DNA of 64,000 bases from CAWAYH01 sp963786195 (GCA_963786195.1 CAWAYH010000005.1:208241-272240), one strand, 5' to 3'; positions 18,912 through 29,628 are shown, numbered from the stretch's first letter. A program made the numbers and translations. The notes: generated by a model from the letters alone, not told the origin.

Positions 18912-21408
18912 TCATCGCGTCAGCACCCGGCCAGGGAGCGGACCCTCGGGACGGTCCGCTCCCAGCACCGGCACGCCGTTGACGAAGACGGCCTGGATGC
19001 CGCGGGCCCGCAGACGCGGGCGCTCGAACGTCGACAGATCGAGGATCGTGTTCGGATCGAACAGCACGAGGTCGGCCTTCATGCCGACGCGGATGACGCC
19101 GCGATCCTTCAGGCCGATGCGCTGCGCGGGCAGCGACGTCATCTTCGTGACGGCGTCGGGAAGCGTCATCCACGTGCTCGTCGCGCACGAACCGGCCCAG
19201 GACGCGCGGAAACGTGCCGGCGCCGCGCGGGTGGCTCATGCCGAGGCCGCCGTCGCTCGCCACCATGACCCAGGGTTGGCGGTAGAACGTCCGCATGTCC
19301 TCCTCGATCATCGTGTGCCCGATGACGCCGGCGTCCTCGTCTGCCACGATGCGGATGTAGAGGTCGACTTCGCTCACGCCCTCGGCCTTTGCGATGTCGT
19401 CGAGACGGCGACCGACATACTGCGGAAACTTCGGCAGGCGGGTGATCTGGATGTTGCGGCCGCCGCCCACATCGTCCAGCGCCTTCTTGACGCTCGCCGG
19501 ATCGGTCCATTGCTTGTTCGGAACGAGCACCTTGAGGTTCGAATGCCACGCCAGGTACGGATAGGCGTCGGCGGTGACGTCCTGCGCCGCGCTTCCGGGC
19601 TGCCTCGATCATCGCCACGACTTCCGGCGCTTTGCCCCAGACGCCGACCGTCCCGAGCTTGATGTGCGTGATCTGGACGGGAAGCCGCGCCTGCTCGCCG
19701 ATCGCGATCGCTTCGCGCACGGCGTCGAGCGTGCGGTCGGCTTCGTCGCGGATGTGCGAGATGTAGAAGCCGCCGTGCTTCGCGGCGACGCGCGCGAGCG
19801 CCACGACCTCGGCGGTCGCCGCGTAGCTGCCGACCTCGTACTCGAGGCCTGACGACAGCCCGATCGCGCCGTCGGCAAATCGCCTGCTCGACCAGCGCTT
19901 CCATCTTCGCGATCTCGGCTTTCGTGGCCTCGCGCCGGAAGTCGTCGCCCATCACGGACCGGCGAACCGTCGCATGCCCGACGAGCATCGCCAGGTTCAG
20001 CGCCGGCGGCGACGCCCGGCGTCGCGCCAGATAGTCGCCGATCGGGCAGCGGCGAGCTGCCGTCCTGACCGAGGAGCACGGTCGTGATGCCCTGCGAGAT
20101 CTGCGTCCCGGCGTCGGGCTCGGCGTTCGAGTCCCTCGGTCGAGTGGTTGTGCGCGATCGATGAAGCCGGGCGCGAGCGACGAGACCGGTTCCGTCGATG
20201 ACCCGATCGTCGGGTTGCGGCGTGACGGCCCCGACCTCGCGAATCGTGTCGCCTTCGATGCGCACGTCGACGCGCTGCAGCGGCGCCCCCGTGCCGTCGG
20301 CGACCATCGCGCCGGTGATCGTCCAGGCGGGGTTCTCGCGCAGCTTCGGGATGTAGTGCGCGGCGATGGCGTCCACGATGCGCTGCGGGCTGCGCCTGCG
20401 CGAGGTTGGCGAGCGCGATCACGCTGAGGTCGTCCGAGCCCGGGCCGCTGTAGCGCGCGATGAAGGTCTTGAAGCCCTGCCACGAGCCGCCGTGCCGCCG
20501 TACGCTCGATGGCACCGAGCCGCTCGACGCTCCAGCCGAAGCCGTACGGGTGACCGGCGTCCGCTGTTCAGTCGCACCGGCGAGAAGACCGCGTTCCAGC
20601 TCTCGGCTTTCAGCAGCGCTCCGGCGCGAAGGCCGCGATCCCACGCGATGAGATCGCGCAGCGAGAGGTAGAGCGAGCCGTCCGCCGTCGTGTTCAGCTG
20701 CGGAGCGACCCACGCCTGATTCTTGAGGACGCCGTTCTCGAGCCGATATCCCGCGGCCCGATGCGGCACGATGTCCGCCTCGCTGATGACGCGCGCGGTC
20801 GTCATGCCGAGCGGCTTGAACACCCGCTCGCGCAGGACGTCGCCGTAGAACTGGCCCGACGACCTTGCGCACGAGCGCGCCCAGGATCACGTAGCCCGTG
20901 TTGCTGTACTTCCACTGATCGCCAGGTGCGAAGTCGAGCGGCGATTCGTAGGCCAGCGTCACCAGATCCGTCTTCCGTGTAGTCGCGCCGATAGTCGACC
21001 TTCCCGTCGGTGTAGTTGGCGATGCCCGACGTGTGCGTCAGGAGATGCTGAACCGTGATGTGCCGCCAGCTCGCGCGGCGCGTCCGGAAAGAACTTCGTC
21101 AGCGGATCCGACAGCGCCAGCTTGCCGTCTTCGACCATCAGCATCACGACTGCCGCCGTGAACTGCTTGCCGAGCGAGCCCGATTGAAAGATCGTCTCGT
21201 CGGTCACCGGCACGTCGTGCTCGACGTTGGCCAGGCCGTAGCCCTGCGCCTTGATCGTCTGTCCGCCGCGACTGACGGCCACCGCGACGCCCGGAATGCG
21301 CTGCCTGGTCATCTCGGCGCGGACGATGGCGTCGACGGGATCGGATTGGCGGGCGGCGAGGGAAAGAGACGTGACGATGAGTGCCAGCGCAGGGAATGCA
21401 CTTTTCAT
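18912..21408 (-). CDS. Serine beta-lactamase-like domain fused to an N-acyl-D-amino-acid deacylase, frameshifted
   Basis: The signal peptide (KSAFPALALIVTSLSLAA) is followed by a class C beta-lactamase/DD-peptidase domain with SLGK as the S-x-x-K motif (~residue 73) and YSNTGYV (~residue 155). Near 20380 the end of that domain (VIALANLAQ...AAHYIPKLREN) runs without a stop into a D-aminoacylase domain: TITGAMVADGTGAPLQ, GFID.HNHSTEG, HIRDEAD, ITHIKLGTVGVWG, MSHPRGAGTF and GMKADLVLFDPNTI. Several frame changes are needed (near 21070, 20860, 20540, 20395, 20140, 19870, 19600 and 19180). At ~830 aa it could remove acyl or peptide groups and D-amino-acid conjugates outside the cytoplasm. Two separate genes joined by an indel remains possible. 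Confidence 0.72.
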
Positions 21409-21518
21409 GGATGAACGGATTCTACGACATCCGCCCGCGCTCAGGGCCACCACAGGCGACACCTTCTCCTGCTATGCTCGGGTGAGTTGCCCGTGACAGG
21501 CAATGGGAGACCGGTCTC

Positions 21519-21878
21519 ATGCCACATGGGAAGATCTGCTATCTCGAGATTCCGGCCAACAAAGCCGAAGACGCCGCTGCCTTCTATTCCGCGATCTTCG
21601 GCTGGAAGGTACGCGAACGCGGCGACGGGAATCTGGCATTCGACGATTCTGGCAGCGTAAGCGGCACCTGGGTCAAAGAGCAGGACCGCACCCCTGATGA
21701 GCACACGCGTGTCTACATCATGGTCGATAGCATCAGCGAGTCCTTGGCCGCAATCCAGAAGGCAGGCGGCAGGGTGCTGACGGCGCGAAAGGATATCGGG
21801 CCGGGGATGGGCGCATTCGCCGCGTTTGCGGATCCGGTCGGGAACGAGTTCGGGCTGTACGAGGAGCCAAGGCGCTAG
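21519..21878 (+). CDS. VOC (glyoxalase/bleomycin-resistance fold) family protein
   Basis: This 119-residue single-domain protein shows the VOC pattern: KICYLEIPANKAEDAAAFYS at the first module, and FADPVGNEFGLYEEP at the second, with the metal-position Glu near the end. Members isomerise, dioxygenate or bind small ligands; substrate unknown. It starts 110 bp from the divergent beta-lactamase fusion and is followed, after a 63-bp gap, by the first ADOP permease. The intergenic gap shows no operator that I could define. Confidence 0.88.
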   Translation: MPHGKICYLEIPANKAEDAAAFYSAIFGWKVRERGDGNLAFDDSGSVSGTWVKEQDRTPDEHTRVYIMVDSISESLAAIQKAGGRVLTARKDIGPGMGAFAAFADPVGNEFGLYEEPRR

Positions 21879-21941
21879 AAGCTAACACGCTCCCGGGTAG
21901 CAATGCAGCGCGATCGCACTCTCATCACACGCTCCACCGCC

Positions 21942-24464
21942 ATGCTGATACGCGACCTTCGATACGCCGTTCGAACCCTCCTCCAGAACCCGGGATTCAC
22001 GCTCGTGGCCGCCGGATCGCTGGCGCTGGCGATCGGCGGATCGATGGCGGTGTTTACGCTGCTCAATGCGATTGTCCTTCGGCCGCTGCCTGTCGATGAA
22101 CCGGATCGGGTGTTCCAGGCGTTGCGTGCCACGAGAGACGAGACCGTGGGCCGGCTGGCGTGGCCGGCAGTCCAGCGTGCCCGGAAGGCGCTCGACGGGC
22201 GGGCGGACATCGCCGCGGCGTCGAACATCGCCGGGATGCAGATCGAACCTGAAGGCCGCGGCGCGGGCAAGGCCGAGCGCGGCGTGGTGCAACTCGTGTC
22301 GGGCGAGTACTTCGAGCTCCTCCGGCAGCGTCCTCAGCGCGGGCGCCTGCTGACGGGCAGCGATAACGTCACGGTCGGGGCTCACCCGGTCGCCGTGATC
22401 AGCGACGTGTACTGGCGTCTGCAGTTGTCAGCCTCTGAAAGCGCCGTTGGAAGCAGCCTGACCATCAATGGCACGTTGTTCACGGTGGTGGGTATCGCCG
22501 AGCCGCAGTTCTTCGGAACGACGCTCACGCTTCGCAGCCCGGATGCGTGGATCCCGCTGGTGATGCAGCCGGCAGTACGATACGCGCAGAACGCCAGCAG
22601 CCATGACGGGGCCGACACGCGTCAGCCGTGGCCCCCGCAGGAGACGATCGAATGGCTCAACGTGTTCGTGCGAGTCCCGCGTGGAGCGGATCCCAAGACG
22701 ATTGCGGCCACGTTGACCGTGTTGCGACAGGGTGAGGCCGAGACGTTTTTCTCGGGCGCCGGTTCCGAGAACCTGCGAGAGACCGTGCGCCACGAAAAGA
22801 TTCTCCTGGAGCCGGCGTCGCGCGGACTGTCGCCGTTCCGATTCAGTGTGTCCTCGTCGCTGTTCGTCCTGCTCGCGATGATGGCGGTGCTGCTCGCCAT
22901 CGCGTGCGCCAATGTCGCGGGCCTGCTGATCGCGCGCGCCTCCGCGCGCGAGCGCGAGATGGCGATCCGCCTGTCGATGGGCGCCGGGCGGACGCAACTG
23001 CTGCGTCAAATGCTGACGGAGAGCCTGCTGCTCGGCGCGGGGGCTGGTGCCCTCGGCGTGTCGCTCGCGTTCTGGAGCCGCGGCGCGCTCCTGAAGATGT
23101 TCGCGCCGACGGCGAACCTCGTGACCCTCGACATCAGCTTCGACGCGCGTGTGCTGGCCGTTGCCGTAGGCCTGTCCCTGATGACGGGCATCGCCTGCGG
23201 CATCCTTCCGGCCATCCGCGGCGCACGCGTATCGCTGGCCGATGCGCTCAAGGCCGAGACGCGCGGGACCAGTGCCGGCCGCCGATCGCTTTTCGTCGGC
23301 AAGGCCCTCGTCACGCTCCAGATGGCGTTCTGCCTGCTCGCGCTGGTCGTGGCCGCGTTGTTCGTCCGGAGCCTGCGCGCTCTCACCTCGATGGACATCG
23401 GTTACGACCGCGAACAGGTCGTGACCGCAAGACTCGACGTGCTGAGTCTCGGTTACACGTCGGACCAGCGGCAGGCGCTGTATGCTCGAATCCTCGATCG
23501 CATGCGGCAGGTTCCTGGCGTCACGTCCGCGAGCCTGTCGCTGAACGGGCCGCTCGCCGGGCCCGAGCGAATCGGCGGCTTCGGCATCGAAGGTTACACG
23601 CCCGGGCCGGGAGAGCGTCTCACCAGCAATGAAGAGGTGGTGACGGAGGACTACTTCGACACCGTTGGTCTCCGCCTGCTCAGGGGACGATTGTTCGGCC
23701 CTGAGGATCGCGGGCCGGGCAACCGCAACACGATCGTGAACGAGACGATCGCGCGGAGGTTCTTCAAGGACGGTGACGCAATTGGCAAGCGCTGGGGCTG
23801 GGGAAGCCCGATCGGATCGGACGCGTTCGTCATCGTCGGGGTCGTCGAGGATGCCAGGTACGTCGCGCTGCGGACGCTGCCGCCGAACATGGTGTACCGG
23901 CTTGCCTCGCCGCAGGACGACGAGATCCTCGGTGACCTGGAGATTCGCACGTCCGGGTCGCGGGGGACGCTGCCGGCGACCGTTCGTCAGGTGCTGGCGG
24001 AATCGGAGCCGCGGCTGCCCGTCCTGGATGTGATGCCGCTCAGCGGCCGCATGGCGCAACGCGTGTCGCAGGACGCGCTGATTGCGCGGCTGACGTCGAT
24101 CTTCAGCGCCATTGCCCTGTTGCTGGCGTGTCTCGGATTGTACGGGACCATCTGGTACGGCATCAATCGCCGGGTGCCCGAGATCGGGTTGCGGATGGCG
24201 CTGGGCGCCGACCGGCGGTCGGTCCTGCGCCTGATCCTGCGCGAGGCGCTCCTTCTCATCGTGCTCGGAGCCGCGGTTGGCGTGCCACTCGCCTATGTCG
24301 CCGGCCGCAGCCTGCAGACGCTGCTGTACGAGATTCCGCCTCTCGATCCCACGGCGTACGCCGCTGGCGGGATCCTGCTGATGGCCGTCAGCATCCTGGC
24401 GGCATTTCTCCCGGCGCGCAGGGCATCACGGATCGATCCGATGTTCGCGCTGACTCGCAAGTAG
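21942..24464 (+). CDS. ADOP-type ABC transporter permease (MacB/FtsX fold), intact
   Basis: ATG 21942 gives the family-typical start MLIRDLRYAVRTLLQNPGFT; the frame opens earlier at 21903, which would add 13 residues. The order is: TM1 (residues ~20-42), a large MacB_PCD periplasmic domain, three helices (~310-440), a second periplasmic domain, and three C-terminal helices ending RRASRIDPMFALTRK. This duplicated FtsX-permease layout without an adjacent ATPase defines ADOPs (Acidobacterial duplicated orphan permeases). Cargo is unknown; MacB relatives export macrolides, peptides or lipoproteins. It is the only one of the three ADOP genes here with an intact frame. Confidence 0.9.
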   Translation: MLIRDLRYAVRTLLQNPGFTLVAAGSLALAIGGSMAVFTLLNAIVLRPLPVDEPDRVFQALRATRDETVGRLAWPAVQRARKALDGRADIAAASNIAGMQIEPEGRGAGKAERGVVQLVSGEYFELLRQRPQRGRLLTGSDNVTVGAHPVAVISDVYWRLQLSASESAVGSSLTINGTLFTVVGIAEPQFFGTTLTLRSPDAWIPLVMQPAVRYAQNASSHDGADTRQPWPPQETIEWLNVFVRVPRGADPKTIAATLTVLRQGEAETFFSGAGSENLRETVRHEKILLEPASRGLSPFRFSVSSSLFVLLAMMAVLLAIACANVAGLLIARASAREREMAIRLSMGAGRTQLLRQMLTESLLLGAGAGALGVSLAFWSRGALLKMFAPTANLVTLDISFDARVLAVAVGLSLMTGIACGILPAIRGARVSLADALKAETRGTSAGRRSLFVGKALVTLQMAFCLLALVVAALFVRSLRALTSMDIGYDREQVVTARLDVLSLGYTSDQRQALYARILDRMRQVPGVTSASLSLNGPLAGPERIGGFGIEGYTPGPGERLTSNEEVVTEDYFDTVGLRLLRGRLFGPEDRGPGNRNTIVNETIARRFFKDGDAIGKRWGWGSPIGSDAFVIVGVVEDARYVALRTLPPNMVYRLASPQDDEILGDLEIRTSGSRGTLPATVRQVLAESEPRLPVLDVMPLSGRMAQRVSQDALIARLTSIFSAIALLLACLGLYGTIWYGINRRVPEIGLRMALGADRRSVLRLILREALLLIVLGAAVGVPLAYVAGRSLQTLLYEIPPLDPTAYAAGGILLMAVSILAAFLPARRASRIDPMFALTRK

Positions 24465-24519
24465 TGACGCATGAATTGAAGAGGCGCCCTGCAGTTCTGA
24501 GGGGGCCTCGAAGGGGACC

Positions 24520-25537
24520 TCAAGGGGCCTTGTTCTGAGATTCTGATTGCACGGCCTTGCGCCGCAGATCCGGGAAGACTTTCGACACTTTCGCGAGGAT
24601 GTAGTCTCCGTACGTCCCGCTGAACTCGTGGACGCTCGCGCCGTCCCAGCGCTGCGCCCGGTCGTCCACGACTGCCAGGCTCGACTCGATCGGCTGTACC
24701 TCGGCATCGAAGCCGGGATCGAAGAAGAACGGAAACGACAGCCGCGCCCGGCCGCTCGGGTTGTGCACGCGATGCGGCGTCGAGCGGTAGAAGCCGCCGG
24801 TCATCCGGTCGAGCATGTCGCCGATGTTGCAGATGAAAGACCCCGGTATCGGCGGCGCGTCAATCCATCCCGACGGTCCACGCACCTGCAGGCCGCCCAC
24901 GTCGTCCTGCTTCAGGATGGTGAGCAGGCCGTAGTCGGTGTGTTCGCCGACACCCCATTCAGGTTCGGCAGCCGTCGGCTCGCTCGCCGGATAGTTGAAG
25001 ATGCGGAAAAGGATCAGCGGGTCGCGCGTGTACCGATCGTGGAAGTACGATCGCCTCGAGGCCCAGGCTGAGCCCGACACCTTCCATCAGCACATGCCCA
25101 AGCCGTGTCATGGCGCTCATGTAGTCGAGGACGCACGCGCGGAACCCGGGAAGATCGGGAAAGAGGTTGCAGCCATGCAGCGGCGTGCCGGCGGCGACGC
25201 GAGGGTGATCGTCTGGCAGCTCCGCGCCGAAGTACAAGCCTTCCTTGAGGTCGGGCTTCCCGCTCGTCAGCTCGCCGCGCACCGGGAAGTACCCGCGCCA
25301 CGCGTGGCCTCCCAGCTCCATCCGGATGGCGAGTTTCGTCTCGAGCGGGTTTGCAAAGACCTGCCGGCTGAGCGACTCGAGGCGAGCTTGCAGTGCCTCT
25401 TCCACGCCGTGGCCGATGATGTAGAAAAAGCCGGCATGACGGCAGGCTGCGCGGATCGCCTCGGCAGCGGCCGTTCGGTCGTGGCCGTCAGAGGCGAGCG
25501 CGGAAACATCGATGACCGGAAGGGCGTCCACGGTCAC
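24520..25537 (-). CDS. Isopenicillin N synthase-like 2-oxoglutarate/Fe(II) dioxygenase, one frameshift
   Basis: The frame opens at a TTG (25612) two bases from the tRNA, but GTG 25537, giving VTVDALPVIDVSAL, matches the usual family N-terminus and is preferred. AGFFYIIGHGV is the DIOX_N block. The Fe(II) site reads HTDYG (HxD) with the distal His in STPHRVHNPSGR, followed by RARLSFPFFF (the R-x-S 2-oxoglutarate clamp). A frameshift lies near 25045. Length (~338 aa) is normal. Bacterial members are usually annotated as isopenicillin N synthase family oxygenases with unknown substrates. It is convergent with the ADOP gene. Confidence 0.85.
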
Positions 25538-25613
25538 AGGATCCGCTCGACCTGGCTCCAGCGCAAGGTCGAATCTTTTGCCAGGGTTGAGGTCACGGTA
25601 CAATTGACTCAAC

Positions 25614-25686
25614 GCGCCCGTAGCTCAGTGGATAGAGCATCGGCCTTCTAAGCCGAGGGTCGCAGGTTCGATACCTGCCGGGCGCG
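25614..25686 (+). tRNA. tRNA-Arg (anticodon TCT)
   Basis: The cloverleaf can be drawn by eye. The acceptor GCGCCCG (25614-25620) pairs with CGGGCGC (25679-25685), with G as discriminator. The D-arm carries GCTCAGTGGATAGAGC. The anticodon arm has TTCTAAG with TCT anticodon, and the T-arm GCAGG-TTCGATA-CCTGC is perfect. No CCA is encoded. Its 3' half is repeated exactly 5.56 kb downstream. GC-rich hairpins follow at 25701-25713 and 25740-25757. Confidence 0.95.
25643..25686 (+). repeat. attL-like copy of a 44-bp direct repeat (3' half of tRNA-Arg)
   Basis: This 44-bp stretch, from the anticodon arm to the discriminator base, is identical to 31202-31245. Integrases of the tyrosine family often target tRNA 3' halves, leaving an intact tRNA at one end and a 3' fragment at the other. 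This is the intact-tRNA end. Confidence 0.85.
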
Positions 25687-25700
25687 CTTCTCTTAACCGG

Positions 25701-25757
25701 GGGGCTTCGCCCCGCCGGACCCCCTGCACGCTCTCTCGCGCGCCGCTTCGTCGGCGC
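25701..25757 (+). terminator. Tandem GC-rich hairpins after the tRNA
   Basis: GGGGC-TTC-GCCCC (25701-25713) and GCGCCG-N6-CGGCGC (25740-25745 with 25752-25757) follow the tRNA within 75 bp. They are plausible transcription stops or processing signals. No clear U-tract follows, so confidence is moderate. Confidence 0.4.
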
Positions 25758-25858
25758 ACTCCGTTCGCGTGGCGCTCACTCGCTTCGCTCGTTCGCTGCT
25801 GCGGCGCAACCACAGAAGTGGATCGGCCGATCCCGCGCGATCAGCCGAGTAAACTCTC

Positions 25859-28289
25859 CTACTCGGCCCTGAGGGCGTCGCTTGGATCGACGCCTGCGGC
25901 CCTTCGCGCAGGCACGTAGGTCGCACATGCGGCCGCGCCCGCCAGCGCGCAGACCACGATCGCGAGCGTCACCGGATCGGCTGGCGTGACGCCGAACAGC
26001 AGAGCCGAGATCCACCGGCCGGCCGCAAGAGCGCCGGCCAGTCCGGCGCCCAAGCCAACCAGCGTCAGCGCTGCGCCTTCGCGCACGAACAACCAGACGA
26101 CGTCGGAAGGCGAAGCGCCGATTGCCAACCGAAGACCGATTTCTCTCCTCCGCTGACCGACCAGATACGCGAGCACACCGTAGACGCCGATGACCGACAG
26201 CGCGACCGCGATGGCGGCAAAGGCCAGGAGCACGAGCATGGTGAAACGGCGTCCAGCGAGCGACGCGTCGACGAGCGCTGCGAGGCTCTTGATATTTGCG
26301 AGGGGCAGCAAGGGATCGAGCCCGGCCACGTCATGCCGCAGCGTGGGAATGGAGGCGATGCGATCCGCCGACGTGCGCACGGCGACGGTGAAGGCGTCCA
26401 CCGGATGCTGCTCGTACGGCAGGTAGATCTCGGCCGGCGTGTCCTCGTCGAGGCCGCCGTATTTGATGTTCCCGACGACGCCGACGATCGTCTTCGGTCC
26501 ATTGCGCGCGTCGCGCGCGAGCTCCGCGCTGACTCGAATCTGTTGTCCAACGGGGTTCTGTCCCGAGAAGAATCGCTGTGCGGCCCGTTCGTTGATGAGG
26601 ACGACCTCCGGACTCGTCGCCGTATCACGCCTGTCGAATGGTCGGCCGTCGCGGATCGGGATCTTCATCATCTCGAAGTATTCAGGGCTGACGATCCGCA
26701 TGGAGGCCGTCGGCATCGATGCCGAGTCCGGCTCCGCCTGACCTTCGTGACGGAAGCCGGTGATGGCGTTGAGATCGCTCGTGAAGGGAAGGCCCATCGC
26801 CACCGCCGCCGACTCAACACCGGGTTCCGCCTCCAGTCGCGAGAGCAGCGCCGACACGAACGCTCGCGGACTCGCGGGATCTGCATACCTGGCGGCCGGC
26901 AACGACAAGCTGAACGTCGTGACGCCTTCGGGTTCGAAGCCAGGCTCGACATGCTGGAGCTGAACGTAGCTGCGAATGAGCAAGCCGGCCCCAACCAACA
27001 GCATCGCTGCGCCCGCCAACTCCGAGATGACGAGAACCCGTCGAGCGCCCGTTCCGCTCGCGCCGACGGCCCCACGGTTACTCAACGCGAAAAACCGGTG
27101 ACTCGACCGTCCGGATACCGCCAGCGCCGGTGTCAGCCCAAACGCGATGCTCGTGACGAGTGTCATCGCCAGGCCGAAGGCCAGGACGTGCATGTCGACC
27201 GACAGATCCGGCAGACGCGGGATCGACGTCGGCCCGAGCAGCACCAGTGCGCGCACGAAACAGAAGGCGACACCTGCACCGGCCGCTCCGCCGAGCATCC
27301 CCAGGACGAGGCTCTCTGTCAGCAACTGCGCGATCAGCTGGCGCCGACTCGCGCCGAGGGCAGCCCGCACGGCCACCTCGCGACCGCGAGCCTGCCCCCG
27401 CGCGAGCAGCAGATTCGCGACGTTCGCACAGGCGATGAGCAGCACGAGCGTGACGGAGCCGAACAGGGTCACCAACGTGGGGCGAATGTCGCGAACAATC
27501 CGCTCGTGCAGCGGAGTGGCCAACAGCGTCGCGTCCTTTTCTGTTTCGGGAAATTCCGTGGCCAGGCGATCGGCCACCGTTTGCAGCGCGGTTGTCGCCT
27601 GGCCGGGCGACACGGTGTCCTTCAAGCGGGCCAATACCTGCACCCACTGTGCGCCGCGTGCCGCGGGCGCGAGGTCACGCGGGCTTGAAGATGAGCGGCT
27701 GCCAGAACTCTGCGGCGGCCGGAAACTTCAGTGCGGCGGGAGCGACCCCGACAATCGTCACGTCATGGCCGTCGAGCGTCGTCGTCGAGTTCACGACGTC
27801 CGGACGACCGCCGAATCGACGTCGCCATAGGCCGTCCGCGAGCACGATCTGGTTGCCGTCACCCTGAGCGTCGCCTTCCGCGAACGCGCGACCGAGTGCC
27901 ATCGAGACGCCCAGCAGTTTGAAGTAATTCCAAGAGACTCTCGCGCCTTGGAGCCGTTCCGGATCGCCGAGACCGGTCATGTTGACGGTGATTGGCACCA
28001 CGGCGGATGCCTCGGCAAAGGCTTCGCTCGGGCCGACGTAGTCGCGAACATTCAGTGGAGAGAGCCATGGCGAGACGCGTCCCTGGTGTCCGTAAAAGAG
28101 CATCACCAGGCGACTCGGATCACGATACGGCAATGGTCGAAGCAGCACGCCGTTCACGATCGTAAAGACCGCCGTCGTCGTGCCGATGCCGAGCGCCAGG
28201 GTCAGAATCGCCACACCGGTGAACGCGGGCTGGCGTCGCAGGAGCCGCCACGCATGACGCAAGTCCCGAAGCAAAAGGCTCAACAGCAC
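25859..28289 (-). CDS. ADOP-type ABC transporter permease, one frameshift
   Basis: MLLSLLLRDLRHAWRLLRRQ begins the protein, with the first helix GVAILTLALGIGTTTAVFTI. MacB_PCD periplasmic domains and two sets of FtsX helices follow, ending YVPARRAAGVDPSDALRAE, the typical ADOP C-terminus. One frame change near 27675 joins the two halves; without it the N-terminal 204 residues would stand alone. No ATPase is adjacent. It is the only large gene within the tRNA-bounded segment. A perfect 9-bp inverted repeat sits 31-61 bp before its start. Confidence 0.88.
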
Positions 28290-28319
28290 CCTCCTCGACG
28301 GACGTGCACCTTTCGAGAG

Positions 28320-28350
28320 ACGGACGTCCAGCTGTCGGTTTGACGTCCGT
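28320..28350. promoter_or_regulatory. Inverted repeat ACGGACGTC-N13-GACGTCCGT upstream of ADOP gene
   Basis: Perfect 9-bp arms (28320-28328, 28342-28350) in the divergent gap between the ADOP gene (start 28289, minus strand) and the VOC gene (plus strand). It could be a PadR-type operator, since PadR regulators often accompany ADOP genes, or a leader hairpin. No regulator gene is adjacent. Confidence 0.45.
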
Positions 28351-28528
28351 GCGGCCGAGAAGGTTGACAGCTTCGGCGTCGGCCGATCTTTGACCGCGTG
28401 TGCTAGTCGGTGCCCCTTCCTTCGTACGGAAAGCCGGCCGTGGCGTAGACGGGAGTCCCACTGTTTTCTCTGCGGAACTCGAATAGACTAAATCCGTGGC
28501 CTTGATCAATCGAGGGATGGAAGCCGCC

Positions 28529-29017
28529 ATGGGCACGAACTCGACAGACGCTGCTGCGAACCGCGCGAAGGACGAAGAGGCGAAGAGAAATCTCGCGTCG
28601 ATCAGCCCGTTCTTCATCGTGAAGGACCTGCAGGTCTCGATCGCGTATTACATCGAGCGCCTCGGCTTTCAGCTCGACTTCCAGGGTCCAGACGACGACC
28701 CGTACTACGCCGGAGTGAGCCGGGATGGCATCGGCATCATGCTCAAGGCGATCCTGCCCGACGTGCTTCCACAGCCAAACCACACCCGGCACGAATGGGC
28801 TCGTTGGGACGCGTACATCTACACCCTGGACCCCGACGCGCTCTTCGACGAGTTCAGCCAGCGCGGTGCGTCGTTCGTAAAGAAGTTGTCGTTCATAGAC
28901 GAGGGGCTGTGGGGCTTCGAGGTCACCGATGCCGACGGGTATGTCCTTGCCTTCTTTCACCTCCGCCGCGACAGAGCGGCCGCTGTGATTCCCAAGGGGG
29001 CCGCCGAATCATCATGA
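28529..29017 (+). CDS. VOC-family (bleomycin-resistance-like) protein
   Basis: ATG 28529 is chosen because GGAAG lies 5 nt before it; ATG 28517 and GTG 28496 have no suitably spaced site. After a charged N-terminal tail, the VOC fold appears: ISPFFIVKDLQVSIAYYIER, then the second module with GFEVTDADGYVLAFFH. The protein has ~162 residues. Relatives bind or modify small hydrophobic compounds; none is identifiable here. It lies inside the tRNA-bounded segment, divergent from the ADOP gene. Confidence 0.83.
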   Translation: MGTNSTDAAANRAKDEEAKRNLASISPFFIVKDLQVSIAYYIERLGFQLDFQGPDDDPYYAGVSRDGIGIMLKAILPDVLPQPNHTRHEWARWDAYIYTLDPDALFDEFSQRGASFVKKLSFIDEGLWGFEVTDADGYVLAFFHLRRDRAAAVIPKGAAESS

Positions 29018-29055
29018 GACGAACAGGCAAACCGATGGAGACGGACTGAAAGCCG

Positions 29056-29523
29056 GTGCTCGACAATTTCCGGTCAGCCAACGCAGGTTCGCACGTTCTC
29101 CTTGCCGGGCAGCGACTCGGGTTGCCCTATCAGGTTGTGGCTGGAGCGGCGATTGCCGCGTCCATGGATCAGCCAATTCCGAATGGCGTAAGCGACGGCT
29201 GGCAGGGGTCCCGGCGGCGTTTTCCAGACTCCGGATCACTCCTTCCGGTTGTCATGCCGGCCCGGAATGTTCGATCGCTGCCACACCGTTTGGGAGTCGT
29301 CGTGGCATCACGCCTTCGGCGGTTCGGCATCGAGCCCGACGCGATCGAAGCGGAGGTGCAGGCGATGCATCCGGTAGTCGTCGCACCAACGGTGAATCGA
29401 TCGGTGCTGGGCATCATGGTCGACTTTGCCAAGGCCGTTGCCTACTATTCGGGAGACCTGCGGACCGACGAGCGGCGCCACGGCAGTTGCGCATTGAAGA
29501 TCGAACTCGCCGCTCGCGGCTGA
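29056..29523 (+). CDS. DUF6933-like small protein, probably degraded at the N-terminus
   Basis: The C-terminal part (SLLPVVMPARNVRSLPHRLG, then VVVAPTVNRSVLGIMVDF) matches what I recall of the DUF6933 family, in which 'PVV-PAR' and 'PT-NRSVLG-M-DF' are conserved. The N-terminal ~55 residues do not show the family's usual opening, and the GTG start has no convincing ribosome site, so a frameshift or truncation is likely near 29170-29210. Function unknown; such genes are frequent in cassette-like accessory regions. Confidence 0.5.
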   Translation: MLDNFRSANAGSHVLLAGQRLGLPYQVVAGAAIAASMDQPIPNGVSDGWQGSRRRFPDSGSLLPVVMPARNVRSLPHRLGVVVASRLRRFGIEPDAIEAEVQAMHPVVVAPTVNRSVLGIMVDFAKAVAYYSGDLRTDERRHGSCALKIELAARG

Positions 29524-29628
29524 GCGGTATGTCGTTAGCCAGCAAGATCCGCCGGTGCGATCATGAGCCGCCGCGGCTGAAACGCGGTCGTTACGCTGAC
29601 GGACATCACGAAGTACCCGTATGGCAGC

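Noticed and set aside
26333..27688. A 451-codon plus-strand open frame opposite the second ADOP gene
   Set aside because: Composition is His/Arg/Gln-rich with no recognisable motif; the minus strand encodes a clear permease.
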